Below, piece by piece: positions 8,184 through 16,551 of a stretch of 64,000 bases of DNA. The notes under the pieces were generated by a model. The model made no database searches and was not told where the DNA came from. It saw only the letters and a list, made by a program, of their open reading frames with translations. How positions within the stretch are numbered: position 1 is the stretch's first letter; every line of letters starts with the position of its first letter. The stretch is from Frankiales bacterium (GTDB lineage: Bacteria; Actinomycetota; Actinomycetes; Mycobacteriales; SCTD01), in the NCBI GenBank assembly GCA_025966135.1, contig JAOPVP010000046.1, positions 88,751-152,750 on the forward strand, written 5' to 3'. Position numbers and translations under genes: made by a program.

Positions 8184-9803
8184 GTGCCCGTGAGCAAGAT
8201 TCGCGACTACGACGTGGTCGTCGCCGGTACGGGCGCAGGTGGCCTGGTCGGCGCGCTGCGCGCTGCCGAGCGCGGGTTGCGCGTGCTGGTGCTGGAGAAG
8301 GCCGACGTGTGCGGTGGCACCACCGCCTTGTCGGGTGCCGGCCTATGGGCCCCGGCCAACCTGCACGTCCTGGCCGCCGGGCAGCCGGACGACCTCGACC
8401 TCGCCCGGACCTACCTGGCCAACACCGTTGGCGCCCGCACGCCGTTGTCGATGCAGGAGGCTTTTCTCCAGGCCGCAGCACCGACCATCGCCTGGCTGGA
8501 GGAGAAGGGTGTCCGCTTCTCCTTCATGACCGGTTACCCGGACTACCACCCCGACGAGCCCGGCGGTCTGCTCACCGGCCGTGCCATCACCCCGAAGGCG
8601 ATCCGTCCTGCCGTCATGCAGGCCCTTGACCACAAGGTGCAGCCCACGCTGCCCATGGGCCACGGTGGTCCGCCGATCCCCGATACCGGCCCCGAGGGAC
8701 CGTTGTGGGGCGGTCAGTCGCTCATCGCCCAGCTGCTGACCGCCTGCGCGACGGCGGGGGTCGACGTCTGGACGTCGACCGCCTTCACCGACCTGGTCCT
8801 GGAGGCTGGCGCGGTCGTGGGCGTGACCGCCCTGCGTGCCGGCACTACCGTCGAGATCGCCGCACCCGCAGGAGTTCTGCTCGCCTCGGGCGGGTTCGAG
8901 CACAACACTGAGATGCGCCGTGCCTACCAGCACGAGGTCGTCGACCACGACGACTGGAGCCTGGGTGTGCCTGGCAACACCGGCGACGGCATCGCGGCCG
9001 GCATCAAGGCCGGGGCGGCCACCGACCTGCTGGAGGACTGCTGGTGGGCGCCTGGCTTCCTGCGTCCCGACGGCGGGCCGTCGTTCCTGCTCTGGGAGCG
9101 GGCGGCGCCGACCGGGATCATCGTCGACCAGGACGGCCGACGGTGGGTCAACGAGGGCACGCCGTACAACACCTTCGGGCACGAGATGCTTGCGGCCGCC
9201 GAGTCGGGCAGGCCGTGCATCCCGTCCTGGTACGTCTTCGACCAGCACGCTCTCGACACCTACGGGTTCGGCGGTCTTCGACCGGGCGATGACACGAGCG
9301 AGTGGGTCGCGGCTGGGGCCTTTGTACGAGCGGACGACCTCGCGGGTCTGGCATCCGCGTTGGGTGCCTCCGCACTGGTCGAGACCGCGGACCGCTGGAA
9401 CGTGCTGGTCGAGAAGGGCATCGACGAGGACTTCGGCCGCGGTGATGAAGGCAGCTACGAGCGCCAGCTGCTGGCCGTCTTCCAGCGCTATCCAGGCATC
9501 GCCGGCCCGCACGAGTGGCCCAATCCCTCCATGGCACCGTTGGCCCGAGGGCCGTTCTACGCCGGTCGCGTGGTGCTCTCCGACCTGGGTACCAAGGGCG
9601 GTCTGGTCTGCGACGAGCATGCCCAGGTGACGCGACCGGACGGCTCGACCATCCCGGGGCTGTTCGCCTGTGGCAACACGATGGCGTCAATGATGGGCCA
9701 CGCCTATCCCGGCCCCGGGGCCTGCATCACGCCGGCGATGGCCTTCGGCTGGCTGGCTGCAGACCAGATGACCTCCGGGGTGGCCAACGGGGTGAAGACC
9801 TGA
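8184..9803 (+). CDS. 3-ketosteroid delta1-dehydrogenase-like flavoprotein
   Basis: This 539-residue FAD-dependent dehydrogenase is of the KstD family. The FAD-binding block VVVAGTGAGGLVGALRA lies at the N-terminus, followed by a CGGTTALSGAGLWAP block. The C-terminal GHAYPGPGACITPAMAFG block carries the Tyr and Gly that serve catalysis in KstD enzymes (YPGPG). The GTG at 8184 is chosen for the GAGGAG site 6 nt upstream; the GTG at 8190 is an alternative. It lies behind a KstR2 operator and before an SDR and thiolase, so it may oxidise a ring C/D intermediate rather than a 3-ketosteroid. The family call is firm; the substrate is open. Confidence 0.85.
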   Translation: MPVSKIRDYDVVVAGTGAGGLVGALRAAERGLRVLVLEKADVCGGTTALSGAGLWAPANLHVLAAGQPDDLDLARTYLANTVGARTPLSMQEAFLQAAAPTIAWLEEKGVRFSFMTGYPDYHPDEPGGLLTGRAITPKAIRPAVMQALDHKVQPTLPMGHGGPPIPDTGPEGPLWGGQSLIAQLLTACATAGVDVWTSTAFTDLVLEAGAVVGVTALRAGTTVEIAAPAGVLLASGGFEHNTEMRRAYQHEVVDHDDWSLGVPGNTGDGIAAGIKAGAATDLLEDCWWAPGFLRPDGGPSFLLWERAAPTGIIVDQDGRRWVNEGTPYNTFGHEMLAAAESGRPCIPSWYVFDQHALDTYGFGGLRPGDDTSEWVAAGAFVRADDLAGLASALGASALVETADRWNVLVEKGIDEDFGRGDEGSYERQLLAVFQRYPGIAGPHEWPNPSMAPLARGPFYAGRVVLSDLGTKGGLVCDEHAQVTRPDGSTIPGLFACGNTMASMMGHAYPGPGACITPAMAFGWLAADQMTSGVANGVKT

Positions 9804-10519
9804 ACCGGGTCGTCCTCGTGACCGGCGGCACCCGGGGACTCGGGCGCGGCATCGCACAGGCCTTCACCGACGAGGGCGACCAGGTGGTTGTCTGCGGCCG
9901 GACGCCCGATGACGGGCCAGGGCGCTTCGTCGCCTGCGACGTCCGGGACCCCGCGGCCGTTGACGCACTTGTCGCTGACGTACTGGCCCACGAGGGTGGG
10001 CTCGACGTCGTCGTCAACAACGCCGGCGGATCGCCGTCTGCTCTGGTGGCTGGGTCGTCGCCGCGCTTCGCGGAGCGGATCGTCGCCCTCAACCTGCTGG
10101 CTCCGCTCTACGTCGCCCGCGCCGCCCAGGCCGTGATGACCTCCGGCGTGATCCTCAACATCGGGTCGGTCGCGGCGGTGCGACCGGCACCGGGAACGGC
10201 CGCGTACGCCGCCGCAAAAGCGGGCCTGACGGTCCTGACCCGGGCGCTCGCCCTCGAATGGGCTCCGTCGGTGCGCGTCAACCAGGTGACGGTCGGCCTG
10301 CTCCACACCGAGCGCACCGCTGAGACGTACGGCGAGGACGTCGGTCCCGTGGAGTCCACGGTACCCATGGGGCGCCTCGCGTCCGTGTCCGATGTGGCGG
10401 CGGCCTGCCTCATGCTGGCGTCACCGGCGCTGTCGTACGTCACCGGCGCTGACCTGTTCGTCGACGGAGGCGGGGAAGTGCCCGCCTTCCATGCAGCGCT
10501 AGGGAGCACTCATGCCTGA
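9800..10519 (+). CDS. short-chain dehydrogenase/reductase
   Basis: This 239-residue classical SDR has the cofactor motif TGGTRGLG near residue 8, the NNAGG motif near residue 74, and a catalytic Ser-Tyr-Lys set in NIGSVAAV and AAYAAAKAG. No ATG, GTG or TTG lies upstream in frame, so the start is most likely the CTG at 9800, which overlaps the previous stop. The GTG at 9818 would cut into the first strand. It sits between the KstD-like gene and the thiolase, overlapping the latter by 8 nt, and is probably a hydroxyacyl-CoA or hydroxysteroid dehydrogenase of the same pathway. Confidence 0.8.
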   Translation: MNRVVLVTGGTRGLGRGIAQAFTDEGDQVVVCGRTPDDGPGRFVACDVRDPAAVDALVADVLAHEGGLDVVVNNAGGSPSALVAGSSPRFAERIVALNLLAPLYVARAAQAVMTSGVILNIGSVAAVRPAPGTAAYAAAKAGLTVLTRALALEWAPSVRVNQVTVGLLHTERTAETYGEDVGPVESTVPMGRLASVSDVAAACLMLASPALSYVTGADLFVDGGGEVPAFHAALGSTHA

Positions 10520-11663
10520 GGCCTATCTCGTCGAGGCGGTCCGCACGCCCGTGACCCGCAAGGGCACCGCCCTCGCGGACATCCACCCGGCGGACCTCGG
10601 CGCGCACGTGCTGAACGCGCTGGTCGACCGCTCGGGTATCGACCCGGGCGCCGTCGAGGACGTGGTCTTCGGCTGCGTCGACACCATCGGCGGCCAGGCC
10701 GGTGACATCGCGCGCACCTGCTGGCTCGCCGCCGGGCTGCCGGAGCACGTGCCCGGCACGACCGTCGACCGCCAGTGCGGGTCCTCGCAGCAGGCGGTGC
10801 ACTTCGCCGCGCAGGCCGTCATGAGCGGCACCGCCGATGTCGTGGTCGCCGGTGGCGTGCAGAACATGTCGCGGATCCCGATCTCGTCCGCCATGGTCGT
10901 CGGCCAGCAGTTCGGCTTCGAGGACCCGTTCTCCGGTTCGGTCGGCTGGGTGAAGCGGTACGGCGAGGGGATCCTGTCGCAGTTCAACAGCGCCGACCTG
11001 ATCGCCGAGCAGTGGGACATCTCCCGTGAGCAGATGGAGGAGTTTGCCTACGAGAGCCACCAGCGGGCGTTGCGTGCGATCGCCGAAGGCCGTTTGCTAC
11101 GGGAGATCGCCCCGGTCGGTGAGGTGGCCGAGGACATCGGGCCGCGGGCCGACACCACCCTCGAGAAGATGGCGTCGTTGAGCACCCTGCAGGAGGGCGG
11201 ACGGGTCACCGCGGCCGTCAGCTCGCAGCTGACCGACGGCGCGGCGGCACTGCTGGTGGTCTCCGAGCAGGCGCTGAAGGTGCATGGCCTCACGCCACGA
11301 GCCCGGCTCCACCACCTGTCGGTGCGCGGCGCCGACCCGGTTCTGATGCTGACCGCGCCCATCCCCGCGACTGCACACGCTTTCGCCAAGACCGGGCTGA
11401 CCATCGACGACATCGACCTGGTCGAGATCAATGAGGCCTTCGCCTCCGTGGTGCTGGCCTGGCAGAAGGAGACGGGCATGGACCTCGCCAAGGTCAACGT
11501 CAACGGCGGCGGTATCGCCCTCGGACACCCGCTGGGTGCGACCGGTGCACGGCTCATGACAACGCTGCTCCACGAGCTCGAGCGGACCGGCGGGCGGTAC
11601 GGCCTGCAGACGATGTGCGAGGGCGGCGGCCAGGCCAACGTGACGATCATCGAGAGACTGTGA
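10512..11663 (+). CDS. fadA6: acetyl-CoA acetyltransferase (thiolase), FadA6-like
   Basis: This 383-residue thiolase has all catalytic residues: C89 in DRQCGSSQQAV, H339 in GGIALGHPLGATGAR and C369 in QTMCEGGG. In KstR2 regulons FadA6 is the thiolase that cleaves the last HIP-derived beta-keto thioester. The length matches FadA6 (about 386) and the gene stands in a KstR2-type operon, so FadA6 is the best choice, though FadA5 is a close relative. The start ATG at 10512 overlaps the SDR stop. Confidence 0.8.
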   Translation: MPEAYLVEAVRTPVTRKGTALADIHPADLGAHVLNALVDRSGIDPGAVEDVVFGCVDTIGGQAGDIARTCWLAAGLPEHVPGTTVDRQCGSSQQAVHFAAQAVMSGTADVVVAGGVQNMSRIPISSAMVVGQQFGFEDPFSGSVGWVKRYGEGILSQFNSADLIAEQWDISREQMEEFAYESHQRALRAIAEGRLLREIAPVGEVAEDIGPRADTTLEKMASLSTLQEGGRVTAAVSSQLTDGAAALLVVSEQALKVHGLTPRARLHHLSVRGADPVLMLTAPIPATAHAFAKTGLTIDDIDLVEINEAFASVVLAWQKETGMDLAKVNVNGGGIALGHPLGATGARLMTTLLHELERTGGRYGLQTMCEGGGQANVTIIERL

Positions 11664-12733
11664 GAGTCGTCGTCTGGGGCACCGGCAACATGGGCCGGGC
11701 CGGCATCCGCGCGGTGGACGCCCACCCCGAGTTGACCCTCTCGCATGTCCTCGTCGCCAACCCGGAGAAGGTGGGTGTCGACGCCGGTTCGTTGGCCGGC
11801 TTGGAGTGCTCACTCGGGGTTGCGGCCACCTCCGACGTCGACGCCGTCCTCGCCTCCGGTCCTGACGCGGTCGTCTACACGGCATCAGGGGACGTGCGGC
11901 CACAGGAGGCAGTGGCCGACATCGTCAGATGCCTGCACGCCGGGGCGGCCGTCGTGACGCCGTCGGTCTACGCGCTCTACGACCCCACGTCCGCACCTGC
12001 CGAGCTGCTGTCGCTGCTGGAGGAGGCAGCCAAGCAGGGCGGTACCTCCCTGTTCGTCAGCGGCATCGACCCGGGCTGGGGGAACGACGTGCTGCCGCTC
12101 CTGGTCAGCGGTGTCGCCTCGACCGTCGAGCAGGTGCGCTGCATCGAGTTGTTCGACTACTCGACGTACGACCAGCCGGACGCCGTGCGCTACTCCGTCG
12201 GCATGGGGCAACCGATGGACGAGGTGCCGGTCATGGTGGCACCGGGCGTCCCGACGATGATCTGGGGCGGTCAGGTGCGCCTGATCGCTCGCGGCCTCGG
12301 CCTCGAGCTCGAGGAGATCGTCGAGAAGGTGGAGCGCCGGGCGCTCGAGCAGACCGTCACGAACCCGATGGGAACGTTCGAGGCGGGAACACAAGGCGGT
12401 CTGCGCTTCGAGATCCAAGGCATGGCGGAGGGAAGACCGGCCATCGTCGTCGAGCACATCACGCGCATCGACGCCTCGGTCGCGCCTGACTGGCCGTCTC
12501 CTGCGGACGGGGCAGCCGGTGCCCACAAGGTGGTCATCGAAGGGCGGCCACGCATCGAGGTCACCGTCGAGGCAACCGACGAGGGTGACAACCGCGCAGC
12601 CGGCGGCAACGCGACCGCTGCGGCGCGGTTGGTGAACGCCATCCCGTGGCTCCGGTCCGCCGGGCCGGGGATCTACGACGCGCTGGCCGTGCCGCTCAGC
12701 CCGGCTGTCGGCAAGCTGAAGCGCTGCTCCTGA
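11660..12733 (+). CDS. dihydrodipicolinate reductase-like NAD(P)-binding protein
   Basis: This 357-residue protein has an N-terminal Rossmann motif WGTGNMGRAGIRAV and the layout of dihydrodipicolinate reductase / 2,4-diaminopentanoate dehydrogenase relatives. Such proteins recur in actinobacterial steroid clusters, but their reaction is not established as far as I know. The GTG start overlaps the fadA6 stop (GTGA), so it belongs to the same operon. Its last 61 nt overlap the 3' end of the convergent SRPBCC gene. It is unlikely to serve lysine synthesis, given the length and place. Confidence 0.7.
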   Translation: MRVVVWGTGNMGRAGIRAVDAHPELTLSHVLVANPEKVGVDAGSLAGLECSLGVAATSDVDAVLASGPDAVVYTASGDVRPQEAVADIVRCLHAGAAVVTPSVYALYDPTSAPAELLSLLEEAAKQGGTSLFVSGIDPGWGNDVLPLLVSGVASTVEQVRCIELFDYSTYDQPDAVRYSVGMGQPMDEVPVMVAPGVPTMIWGGQVRLIARGLGLELEEIVEKVERRALEQTVTNPMGTFEAGTQGGLRFEIQGMAEGRPAIVVEHITRIDASVAPDWPSPADGAAGAHKVVIEGRPRIEVTVEATDEGDNRAAGGNATAAARLVNAIPWLRSAGPGIYDALAVPLSPAVGKLKRCS

Positions 12734-13200
12734 ACAACTGCAGCGAACTGGCGAAGGCCAGCGGGCCAGCCGCCGTCGCTGCCGACACCGTCCCTGATCG
12801 ATTCCCACCCGGGGCCGTGCACCTCGAGCTCGTCATGCACCAGCTCGACGAGCGTCCCCTTCGCCGTCGGCGTGAACGTCACGGTGACCCGACTTCCCAG
12901 CGCGTCGGGACCGGGCACATCCCAGCCAGGCCCGATGAGCCAGGAGAACGCGAAGACGCGAGGCGGGTCCCAGGTGAGCACGCGTCCCCAGGTGCAGACG
13001 TCACCGGCATCGTTCTGCTCCCACAGCCGGCCGCCCACGAACGCGTCGACGCCGATCTCCTTGAGCTCACCGCTCTGGACGTGATGACTGCGCGTCCACC
13101 AGCGGTCGATCCCGCTCGTGAAGACCTCAAAGGCGCGTTCGGGTGCAGCAGCGACCTCCACGAGGGTGCGCACGCTCTTGTCCGGCGTCTGCGTTGTCAT
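12673..13200 (-). CDS. SRPBCC (AHSA1-type) domain protein
   Basis: This 175-residue START-like protein has the AHSA1 pattern: VEVAAAPERAFEVFTSGIDRWW at the N-terminus (split between strands) and VTVTFTPTAKGTLVELVHDE later. It forms a two-gene unit with the ArsR gene upstream (ATGA overlap), a very common pairing in which the ArsR protein controls the SRPBCC protein. The 3' end overlaps the convergent gene by 61 nt. The ligand is unknown, and a link to steroid degradation is not shown. Confidence 0.8.
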   Translation of the reverse strand: MTTQTPDKSVRTLVEVAAAPERAFEVFTSGIDRWWTRSHHVQSGELKEIGVDAFVGGRLWEQNDAGDVCTWGRVLTWDPPRVFAFSWLIGPGWDVPGPDALGSRVTVTFTPTAKGTLVELVHDELEVHGPGWESIRDGVGSDGGWPAGLRQFAAVVQEQRFSLPTAGLSGTASAS

Positions 13201-13514
13201 GTCAGCTCCCTCTCGTCCTCGACGGCGCGCGTGAAGGCCGCGAGGTTGTCGTCCCAGAACTGCGCGAGCCAGGCGCGCAGGGGCGCCAGGCCGGAAGGGT
13301 CCAGCAGATACAGGCGCCGGGTACCTGCAGCGGTGGCGGTGACCAGCCCGGCGTCCTTGAGCACCTTCAGGTGCTGGGACACCGCCGGGCGGCTGATGGG
13401 CAGGCGCTCAGCGAGGTCGCCCACAGCAAGAGGCCGCGTCGCGACAAGCTCGAGGATCGAACGCCTCGACGCATCGCCCAGGATCTCGAAGAGTCCCTGT
13501 TGGTAAGTAACCAC
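13197..13514 (-). CDS. ArsR-family transcriptional regulator
   Basis: This 105-residue winged-helix protein contains LFEILGDASRRSILELV and the recognition helix region ISRPAVSQHLKVLKDAGLV. It lacks an obvious cysteine metal site, as usual for ArsR proteins paired with SRPBCC genes. The start is a GTG at 13514. The upstream 164 nt to the next minus-strand gene carry a repeated CACGAACG (13512-13519 and 13528-13535), which may be part of its operator. Confidence 0.85.
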   Translation of the reverse strand: MVTYQQGLFEILGDASRRSILELVATRPLAVGDLAERLPISRPAVSQHLKVLKDAGLVTATAAGTRRLYLLDPSGLAPLRAWLAQFWDDNLAAFTRAVEDERELT

Positions 13515-13678
13515 GAACGGTAAGTTGTCACGAACGCAGTGCGTACGTCAAGAACTGGTCTCGATCTCCCTGGGGCCTGCTCACCCCTGGAGCCGGTGCG
13601 GGCATCCCCGAGGGCGGAGTGGGGGCCTCGGCTCTCAGGGTTGCCTCTCCTACAGCGTAGGTGGGTAATGGTCGGCAG

Positions 13679-14110
13679 TCACCCCTGGCCCTGCTGCTGA
13701 CCTGACTGCTGGCGCGCCGAGCCCCAGAACTGGTCGTCGGCGGCCTCGTCCTGGGCAACATCGTCGAGGTCGACGACCTGGTTGTCGCGCATCTTGAAGA
13801 CCAGCGCGTGCCGGGTGTCCAGCTGGCGGCCGTCCCGCTCGCCGGTGGAGTGGTAGACGGTGATGACCTCGTCGTCGTTCGCGTAGACCTCCTCCAGCTC
13901 GACCTTGAGCGTGCCCCCGCTCTGCTCGGCCAGCTGGCCGTACATGGCGAGGATCTCGTCGCGGCCGCGGTGATCGCCCGAGAACTGGTTGTGGCCGGGC
14001 ATGTGCTGGACCGCGTCGGTGGCGATGAGCTCCGACAGGCCGGCGGTGTCTCCCGCGGAGAATGCCTCGTACCCTTGACGAATACGCGCGGCATTCGGGT
14101 GTTCGGCCAT
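13679..14110 (-). CDS. SnoaL-like / NTF2-fold protein
   Basis: This 143-residue protein has the SnoaL pattern: IRQGYEAFSAGDTAGLSELI, then DAVQHMPGHNQFSGDHRG, and a strand region ending in FKMRDNQVVDLDD. The ATG at 14110 is preceded by GGAGGT. It is separated by 155 nt from the next SnoaL gene, a stretch where I see no clear signal. Function is unknown; the family includes cyclases, isomerases and many uncharacterised stress proteins. The C-terminus is rich in glutamine. Confidence 0.7.
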   Translation of the reverse strand: MAEHPNAARIRQGYEAFSAGDTAGLSELIATDAVQHMPGHNQFSGDHRGRDEILAMYGQLAEQSGGTLKVELEEVYANDDEVITVYHSTGERDGRQLDTRHALVFKMRDNQVVDLDDVAQDEAADDQFWGSARQQSGQQQGQG

Positions 14111-14265
14111 GATTGACCTCCAAAGTAGGCACTGCGTCCGCGCTGCGTCGACCGGCTGGTTGTCGTGCCGACGGCGGCAGGCCGAGAGTGCTCCTCGTTC
14201 GGGAGGCCGTCCAGTCGTCGCGGCAAACGCGGTCATTTGTGTGTCTCCTGCTGCCGGCGCCCGAC

Positions 14266-14742
14266 TCACACCAGGCCGGAGCGACCTTCGGTACCGAACC
14301 AGGCTGCGGTCGTCCTGGTGCCCTCGGGGCGAGGCGCGATCTCCTCGTAGAGCCGCTTGTAGCCGGTGTGCTGTATCCGCCACTGCCCCTCGACCCTGAC
14401 GTAGCGGTCCTCGTAGAGCGAGGCGCCGCGGATAGCCATCCCGAAGTCTTCAAGGATGACGACGTCCTGCAGCGCCCAGCGACCCGTCGCGGCATCACCG
14501 GTGACCTCGATCTCGGGGTGAGAGACAAGGTGGGACGACAGCATCGTCTCGGAGCCCATCGCGTTGGACAGGTAGGCCTCGACGGCCTGACGTCCGGTCA
14601 GCGTGATCGCACCGCCGCCGTAGGTGACGGTGACGTCCTCTGTCATAAGGCCGCACATGGACCCGAAGTCCTTGGTGTCGAGGAACCGGCAGTAGGCGTA
14701 CTTCAGCTTCTGGATCGCGTAGACGTCCTCCAACGATGTCAC
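14266..14742 (-). CDS. SnoaL-like protein in the fadE-fadE-ech operon
   Basis: This 158-residue NTF2-fold protein begins VTSLEDVYAIQKLKYAYCR, the typical start of the SnoaL_4 group near aromatic and steroid genes. The GTG start at 14742 overlaps the crotonase stop (GTGA), so it is the last gene of the unit that starts at 17676. It may be a small lyase, isomerase or binding protein acting on a steroid-ring CoA ester. No catalytic residue can be assigned with confidence. Confidence 0.7.
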   Translation of the reverse strand: MTSLEDVYAIQKLKYAYCRFLDTKDFGSMCGLMTEDVTVTYGGGAITLTGRQAVEAYLSNAMGSETMLSSHLVSHPEIEVTGDAATGRWALQDVVILEDFGMAIRGASLYEDRYVRVEGQWRIQHTGYKRLYEEIAPRPEGTRTTAAWFGTEGRSGLV

Positions 14743-15581
14743 TTCGCGGCATCCCTCATGGAGCGGGCGTCCTGGCCGGCGAGCGAGTCGACGCCGATCT
14801 CGGCGTTGTGGGCGTGCGCGAGGTGGTGCAGGCCGAAGACGCTGTCCATCCCGTCGCGCAGGCCCATCTGGTCCTCGCACTGGTTGACGGCCTTCTTCGT
14901 GAGGGCCAGGCCGAAGGCGGGCATCTCCGAGATCTTCTCCGCCACCGACATGACCTCCGCCTCCAACGACTCGCGGGGGACGACCCGGTTCACCATCCCC
15001 AGCTCACGGGCCCGGTCAGCGCCGACCCGCTCGCCGAGGAACAGGAACTCCTTGGCAAAGCGCGGTCCCATCTGCCAGGGGTGAGCGAAGTACTCCACGC
15101 CCGGGATCCCCATCCGCACCACGGGATCGGCGAAGAAGGCGTCGTCAGAGCAGATGACCAGGTCGCACGACCAGGCGAGCATGAGCCCGCCCGCGATGCA
15201 GGCGCCCTGCACCATGGCAATGGTCGGCTTCGGCAGCTCACGCCAGCGCCGGCACATGCCGACGTAGACCTCTGACTCGCGGGCCAACCGGGAGGCGCCA
15301 CCCTCGTGGGTGGTGTGGTCCCACCACAGGGTGGCCTTGCGGGGGAACGGCTGGTCGATATCACGGCCGGGCGTACCGATGTCGTGGCCGGCGCTGAAGT
15401 GCTTGCCCTCGCCCGCGAGCACAACGACCTTCACCTCGTCGTCGCCTGCAGCTCGGTAGTACGCCTCGTCAAGGGCGTAGGTCATCTTGCTGTTCTGCGC
15501 GTTCCGGTACTCCGGACGATCCATCGTCACGATCGCGACGGGCCCACGGCGTTCGTACCTGACGGGCTGGTCCTCGCTCAC
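14739..15581 (-). CDS. enoyl-CoA hydratase/isomerase family protein
   Basis: This 280-residue crotonase has the oxyanion-hole block GKHFSAGHDIG near residue 62 and IAGGLMLAWSCDLV near residue 133. The usual GLPE segment is replaced by VVRMGIPGVEYFA, so the catalytic acids differ from standard hydratases and a hydrolase or isomerase is possible. The start GTG at 15581 overlaps the stop of the fadE gene upstream. The unit is headed by a KstR2 operator, placing the enzyme in ring C/D degradation. Confidence 0.82.
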   Translation of the reverse strand: MSEDQPVRYERRGPVAIVTMDRPEYRNAQNSKMTYALDEAYYRAAGDDEVKVVVLAGEGKHFSAGHDIGTPGRDIDQPFPRKATLWWDHTTHEGGASRLARESEVYVGMCRRWRELPKPTIAMVQGACIAGGLMLAWSCDLVICSDDAFFADPVVRMGIPGVEYFAHPWQMGPRFAKEFLFLGERVGADRARELGMVNRVVPRESLEAEVMSVAEKISEMPAFGLALTKKAVNQCEDQMGLRDGMDSVFGLHHLAHAHNAEIGVDSLAGQDARSMRDAAK

Positions 15582-16537
15582 AGCGCGGTCCTTCCTCTGA
15601 CGATCTCCCTGGCGACGATCGCCCGGTGCTGCTCCGCCGTACCCCAGTCCTTGGCCAGCGCCCACGTGCGCTTGGCGAACAGGTGCAAGTCGTACTCGAC
15701 GGTGTACCCCATTGCCCCGTGCGCCTGCAGGCACACCCTCGACACCCGGTAGGAAGCCTCGGAGGCGAGCGCCTTGGCCATGCTCACGTGCAGGGCTGCC
15801 TGAGGATCGCCGGTCGCCAGGGAGTGCGCGGCCCGAAGCGCTGCGGGCCAGGCGAACTCGGTGCCCACAATGGCATCTGCCAGCGGGTGCTTGACCGCCT
15901 GGAAGGTCCCGATCGGAACGCCGAACTGCTTGCGCTCCTTGACGTAGGCCACCGTGAGATCGACCTGCCGACGTGCCAGGCCGAGCAGGAACGCGGCCGT
16001 CCCGAGCGTCCCGCGCAGCTCGAGGAGGGCCAGCTGCTCGGAGCTGAGCGAGGGCGCCGACCCGTCGCCACTGACGTCGGCGAGCTGGCGGGCTCGGTCC
16101 ACTGTGTCGACGGGCGTCAGTGCCGCCTGCGTGACGTCGAGCAGACGCAGATCGTTCGAGGTGTCCAGCACGTGCGTGCTGGTGCACGCCCACGGGACAG
16201 GGCCCGGATGGCGCTTCACAGCGATGCGGGCACTGCCGTCCAACGGCAGGTCGAGAACCGGAGTGCTCACCAAGGTCTCGACGAGCGGCCCCGGCACGCC
16301 ATGCCAACCGGCTTCTTCGAGGGCAGCGACGAAGGACAGCTCGTCGAGCCCGAGGCCACCGGTGCTCTCGGACGCGAGGAGCCCGGGCAGCCCGAAGGAC
16401 CCGAGGGTCTTCCAGAGCGCCACGGAGGAGTCCCCGTCCCAGGCAGCCCGGATGACCGCCGGCGTGCACGCCGTCGTCAGGACCTCACGCAGACCGTCAC
16501 GGAGGGTCAGCGCGTCGTCGGGCAGGCCGAAATACAC
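15578..16537 (-). CDS. acyl-CoA dehydrogenase, short (beta-type) subunit
   Basis: This 319-residue acyl-CoA dehydrogenase homologue is shorter than the usual 380. It keeps the C-terminal block [20 protein letters not shown] and an AHGAMGYTVEYDLH region. It lies directly after a 374-residue acyl-CoA dehydrogenase gene. In steroid-degrading actinobacteria such long-short pairs form heterotetrameric enzymes for bulky CoA esters, so this is probably the partner subunit. The start is GTG 16537. Which FadE number it equals cannot be settled here. Confidence 0.82.
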   Translation of the reverse strand: MYFGLPDDALTLRDGLREVLTTACTPAVIRAAWDGDSSVALWKTLGSFGLPGLLASESTGGLGLDELSFVAALEEAGWHGVPGPLVETLVSTPVLDLPLDGSARIAVKRHPGPVPWACTSTHVLDTSNDLRLLDVTQAALTPVDTVDRARQLADVSGDGSAPSLSSEQLALLELRGTLGTAAFLLGLARRQVDLTVAYVKERKQFGVPIGTFQAVKHPLADAIVGTEFAWPAALRAAHSLATGDPQAALHVSMAKALASEASYRVSRVCLQAHGAMGYTVEYDLHLFAKRTWALAKDWGTAEQHRAIVAREIVRGRTAL

Positions 16538-16551
16538 CGGCTACTTCCCTG

